Of a stretch of DNA of 64,000 nucleotides, positions 60,453-64,000 are shown piece after piece; the stretch's first letter is position 1, and each line of letters opens with the position of its first letter. The notes below the pieces were generated by a model that ran no database searches, was not told the origin of the DNA, and saw only the letters and a program-made list of their open reading frames with translations. Position numbers and translations under genes: made by a program. This DNA is from Elmis aenea (lineage: Eukaryota; Arthropoda; Insecta; Coleoptera; Elmidae), in NCBI GenBank assembly GCA_947652605.1, contig OX393581.1:29010788-29074787 (forward strand), written 5' to 3'.

Positions 60453-61928
60453 CAGGGTGTCCAAGATAAGATTTCGAGCATGAGGATCTCGCTTTATTAT
60501 AAGAGATATAGGTTTGCTTAAATTAGATGAATTATTCCTAAGTATGAGAGGAGCTACAATCTATTTTAAAAATACATACGTACTTCAGATTTTAAAGCAA
60601 AAAATACAAAAATGTTGAATTTCTTTTTTCTCTCCTAACTTTTTGTTTTATTCATTAAATTAATTTTATTAGTACTTTCTTTAGGTACTTTTTAATGTAG
60701 AATGTAAGTGTTATTTTAGATTTTTTTTTTCATCACTACCTATTTTGAGATATTACCCCTAATTTCATTTTTTCTTATGGGTCGCGAAGTTGCCTATGGA
60801 ATAGTTTAATGTGATTTGTTTTTCTTAGTGAAATATTACTTGCTGCATCTATTTTTATAAATAAGTCACAAAATCAAGAAAAATCGTATTTTTATCTATG
60901 AAAAAATAAACAAAACACAACTAATTAAATGTTAAATGACAGTCTGCTGTATCATTTATTAGAATTTTAAAGTATTGTTGTGTAATTCGATAGTCATTGT
61001 AGCAAATTTGTTATCATATAATTATGGGCACATTTACAACTAATGAAAAATTTTACATGTTGAGATGCTACATTCTTTGCAATAGAAACTGTGTAAAATA
61101 GATAATTCTAATTAATTATTGATTTGTTTTGGATTTTTGGTTGGTTTCTCGAAAAAAACATATTCTTTTATATTCATTTCCAAATTTCTGAAATAACGCG
61201 CCTTTTGTGCCTTCTCTCGGGATACAGCTCTTGGTATATTCGCTTAGCTTCTACACAGTTTTTATGGTAAAACAAATTTTGCATCTCAACATGTCAAATT
61301 TTTCGTTTTTTTTTAAATGTAGCCATAATTATAACAGTTACTACAAAGACTATCGAATTACACAAAATACTATAAAATTGTAATAAAAGATACCGCAGAC
61401 AAATTATACTGTCGTTTGACATGCAGTTAGTTGTTTTTTGTTTTTATTTTCGTACATAAGAGATTGGATAAATGCGATTTTTCTTAATTTTGTGACTTAT
61501 TTATAAAATTAGATAAAGCATGTGATATCTCATCAAAAAGAGAAAACCAAAGCACATTCAAATGTTTCATGGCAAACTTTCCGGCTCATACAAAAAAATG
61601 AAGTTAGGGGTAATACCTCAAAAATGGTTAGTGATAAAAAAATCCAAAATAACAGTTACATTTTCATTAAATAGTACCTCAAGAAAGTACAAATAAAATT
61701 GATCTAATGTGTAAGACGAAAAAATTACGAGAGAAAAAAGAAATTCAACATTTTTATATTTATTGCTATAACACAGATGTTACTTCAGAAAGTACGAGGG
61801 AATTTTTACTTTTAAAAATTGATTTTAGGTCCTCTCATACTTGGTAATAATTCATCTAATTTAAGCAAATCTGTATTTCTTATAATAAGCGAGATCCCCA
61901 TGCTGGAAATGTTATCTGGGACATCCTG
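60453..61928. mobile_element. Fold-back family D, complete (1.48 kb)
   Basis: CAGGGTGTCCAAGATAAGAT at the left is mirrored by TGTTATCTGGGACATCCTG at the right. The arms pair over about 600-700 bp each: TATGAGAGGAGC near 60545 with GGTCCTCTCATA near 61830, TTACCCCTAATTTCATTTTT near 60755 with ATGAAGTTAGGGGTAATACC near 61600, and CATGTTGAGATGC near 61057 with GCATCTCAACATG near 61281. The flanks are TATG and TATA. There is no coding capacity. Confidence 0.92.
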
Positions 61929-61931
61929 TAT

Positions 61932-62250
61932 ACATATAAAGACCAGTTAAAGATTAATCGCTTGAAACAAAAATCCAGATAGGCTAACGGGTTGGTTGGA
62001 ACCCAAATATTCTGAAAGAAGAAAGGTTAACTAGAAAGGCCTATCAAACAAGATCACAAGGAAAAACAGATGAGGTAGACTCAGAAAAACTGGCAAGACG
62101 ACGTGAAAAAAGCAGCAACGAAAAGACACATCAAATGGGAAGGGTTAAAAAAATTAGCAGAACATAAAAAAAGAGTGGTAAATCAAAGTCAGTACAACTA
62201 TATCGGCTTACACCTAACGGTTGACGGACTTAGAACTAAATGAAAAAATA
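61932..62250 (+). pseudogene. LINE 3' end, copy 3 of the family at 3310
   Basis: Order and wording match copy 2: CATATAAAG, then AAGAAGAAAGGTTAAC, then GAGGTAGAC with AAAACTGGCAAGACGA, ending GGACTTAGAACTAAATGA. It is more diverged than copy 2 and has no intact frame. It begins directly beside the right end of fold-back D. Confidence 0.8.
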
Positions 62251-63126
62251 AATTCATTAACTTAATCAACTGTTTACGAAAATAAAAAGTTTCCATCACA
62301 TCGCAATTTAAAATGAAATTTACTGCGAAATCCGATTCGAAACTCCTCTATTTAGATGATTATTTACACATAACATAGAATTTTTATCTCCATGTGTGAT
62401 GTGGCAACATAAGATTATATCTCGTGCTTAAAAATAGTGAATAATAAAAATACCACCAAATTTATAAAAAGAATGTTCTCAAAGGTACGCAAATTCGCTA
62501 GAAATTTTTTTGTGCAAGTAATTTTTCATTACAACATTGTTTGCTCATTTTTTTACTTATATTATTTAGACAGTAAATAAATAAACACATTTTACATTAA
62601 AACGTAGGTACGCGTTTTACACAAATTTCATAACCAGCATAGACTTTTCAGTTAAGATTAGTTTATTTCATTAATTTTGCCATAAAAATAATTTACTAGA
62701 GCAATTATTAAGCTGCAACCTGCAGTAGTGTCTTACGCATTAGCAAACTCATTATAAAACACGCAAACGGGGTTGCTTATTTTGTTGCAGTGTTGTTTGT
62801 CGATATAAACCACTCCGATTTAATTAAAAATTTAAATCACTTCCTATCACATTACGTTTATAAGATTCTCATGATAAGAATCACCGAATATTCAGTGGCC
62901 GGGGTCGATGGACATGTTTCTTTTTTTGTGGTAAAATAACTTCTGAACTTCGTTTTGATATGTTGAAAAACTGAAGTATGACAAATAACCGCTTTGCCAA
63001 ACCGTTTTTAAATTACTTTTTGATTATGGCGACCTAAACATGAGATATTATCAATCAACGAATTATTTCTTGAAGATTTTAATTATCAAAATATTGGTTC
63101 TGGTATAAAATAATTAGCTTATTACA
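62251..63126. other. Non-coding stretch
   Basis: AT-rich. No gene or repeat recognised. Confidence 0.4.
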
Positions 63127-63180
63127 GTGGTTCTCAAACTGTGCGCCGTCAGAGAAGCGACATCTGGCAGATATTTTTAT
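63127..63180. repeat. hAT-type transposon end
   Basis: CAGTGGTTCTCAAACTGTGC followed by GCCGTCAGAGAAGCGACATC has the typical hAT terminus CAGTGGTTCTCAAACTGTG. No transposase or second end follows; a LINE fragment begins within 75 bp. Confidence 0.55.
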
Positions 63181-63250
63181 ATAATAAATATTATTTCGTC
63201 ATTTTATATTATCTTTTTAAACTTTAGGCTTTTAAGAAAATAATCAAGTT

Positions 63251-64000
63251 GTAGTACTAGACGAAGCAATGAAAAATACAAGAGGCAAAGTAAAACAATA
63301 CAAAGTGGGACACTGGAAAATGGAAGACATAAAAATTTCGGAATTATTATACGCCGATGAAATAGTTTTAATAGCAAAAGATGAAAAGACATTCATTAAA
63401 AATTTAGAAATTTTGAATATTAGTTTGAAATCAATAAACATGAAGATAAACAAACATAAGGCAAAGACGATGATAATAAGTTGAAACGAGAAGAGGCACC
63501 AGATAAAACTTGAGGAAGAAGAGCTAGAACAGGTTAGGAGTTTCAAATATCTAGGCACGATAATATCGCAGGATGGAAAATTAGACGAAGAGATTAACGA
63601 GAGGACAGGCGCCGCAGGAAGATTATTTAACGCAATAAAAACTCAATTTCTTGTCAAAAAAGAAATACCTAAACAGATAAAGACGGAAATATTCAAGAAG
63701 GCTATTAACATATGGTGAAGGAACGTGGACGTTATCGAATATACAAAAAAGCAAAATACAAAGCACTGACGGGGTTTTTAAGGAAGATCGAGAAAAAAAC
63801 AAGGAAGAACAAAATAAGGAATGAGTTTTTCAGAGAAAACTTGATTGGGACCTGTGCAACACAGAATCAAAGAAGTGCAGCTAAGATGGTATGAACACAT
63901 AATGAGGATAAAATAAGAAAGAACGGCAAGAAGGATATACAAGGCAAGGGTAGTTAAAAAGAGGAGGGATAGTCCGAGAAGAACCTGGACGGACGAGGTA
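63251..64000 (+). pseudogene. Second LINE family, reverse transcriptase to C-terminal part, runs off the window
   Basis: The first frame reads VVLDEAMKNTRGKVKQYKVG, then ISELLYADEIVLIAKDEKT. The catalytic box is YADE where an active enzyme has YADD. A TGA at 63482-63484 follows MIIS. The same frame then continues with QVRSFKYLGTIISQDGKLDE and EIPKQIKTEIFKKA to a second stop near 63718. Beyond that the tail is frameshifted but readable as pieces, HRIKEVQLRWYEHIMRI and SPRRTWTDEV at the very edge. The order of motifs parallels the LINE at 3310 but the sequence is clearly a different lineage. The fragment is inactive. Confidence 0.85.

Noticed and set aside
1..64000. CRISPR arrays, rRNA genes, bacterial operons or an integrated virus
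   Set aside because: No evenly spaced direct repeats with unique spacers, no rRNA-like blocks, and no viral structural or replication genes are visible. The content is eukaryotic.

Overview
The window looks like nuclear DNA of an insect or similar arthropod. It is roughly two-thirds A+T, has no dense bacterial-style gene layout, shows a spliced exon with GT/AG borders, and is crowded with animal-type transposons: hAT, piggyBac-like, non-LTR retrotransposon fragments and many fold-back elements. The order of insect cannot be fixed from this sequence alone.

Only one host coding segment is convincing: a 309-bp, phase 0/0 exon on the minus strand (5654-5962) that encodes one cadherin repeat of 103 residues. 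No second cadherin exon is visible, so most of the window is either a very long intron of that gene or intergenic DNA. A second stretch at 7290-7640 (plus strand) reads like protein but carries an internal stop and matches nothing I recognise. A 33-bp in-frame tandem repeat lies at 53587-53685.

Region by region: 0.8-1.5 kb fold-back family A; 3.3-4.4 kb a decayed LINE; 5.65-5.96 kb the cadherin exon; 7.3-7.6 kb the unknown reading frame; 8.7-9.8 kb a fold-back split by another inverted-repeat element, itself holding a 59-bp micro-element; 13.4-13.8 kb a hAT-like MITE; 17.2-18.7 kb several element fragments; 21.1-21.7 kb family A again; 23.7-24.9 and 28.6-29.8 kb two 1.2-kb fold-backs (family B); 26.4-27.2 kb a hAT MITE, a ribozyme-like motif and a piggyBac-like MITE with TTAA ends; 31.5-32.2 kb fold-back E; 34.6-36.0 kb a decayed hAT transposon with an exact 8-bp target duplication; 38.4-39.2 kb inverted-repeat element F; 43.9-44.2 kb a strong hairpin; 45.4-46.0 and 51.9-52.5 kb two more copies of the hAT MITE; 46.7-47.0 kb a CpG-dense patch; 47.6-48.7 kb an element with inverted ends; 50.7-51.1 kb the reverse copy of the 13.4-kb MITE; 55.0-55.9 kb a third family B copy with a different fold-back inserted in it; 59-64 kb three LINE tails and a 1.48-kb fold-back.

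No genes here form a working pathway. The dominant biology is repeated insertion, nesting and decay of DNA transposons with long inverted repeats, several unrelated in sequence but sharing CAGGGTG-type ends next to TA or TATA.
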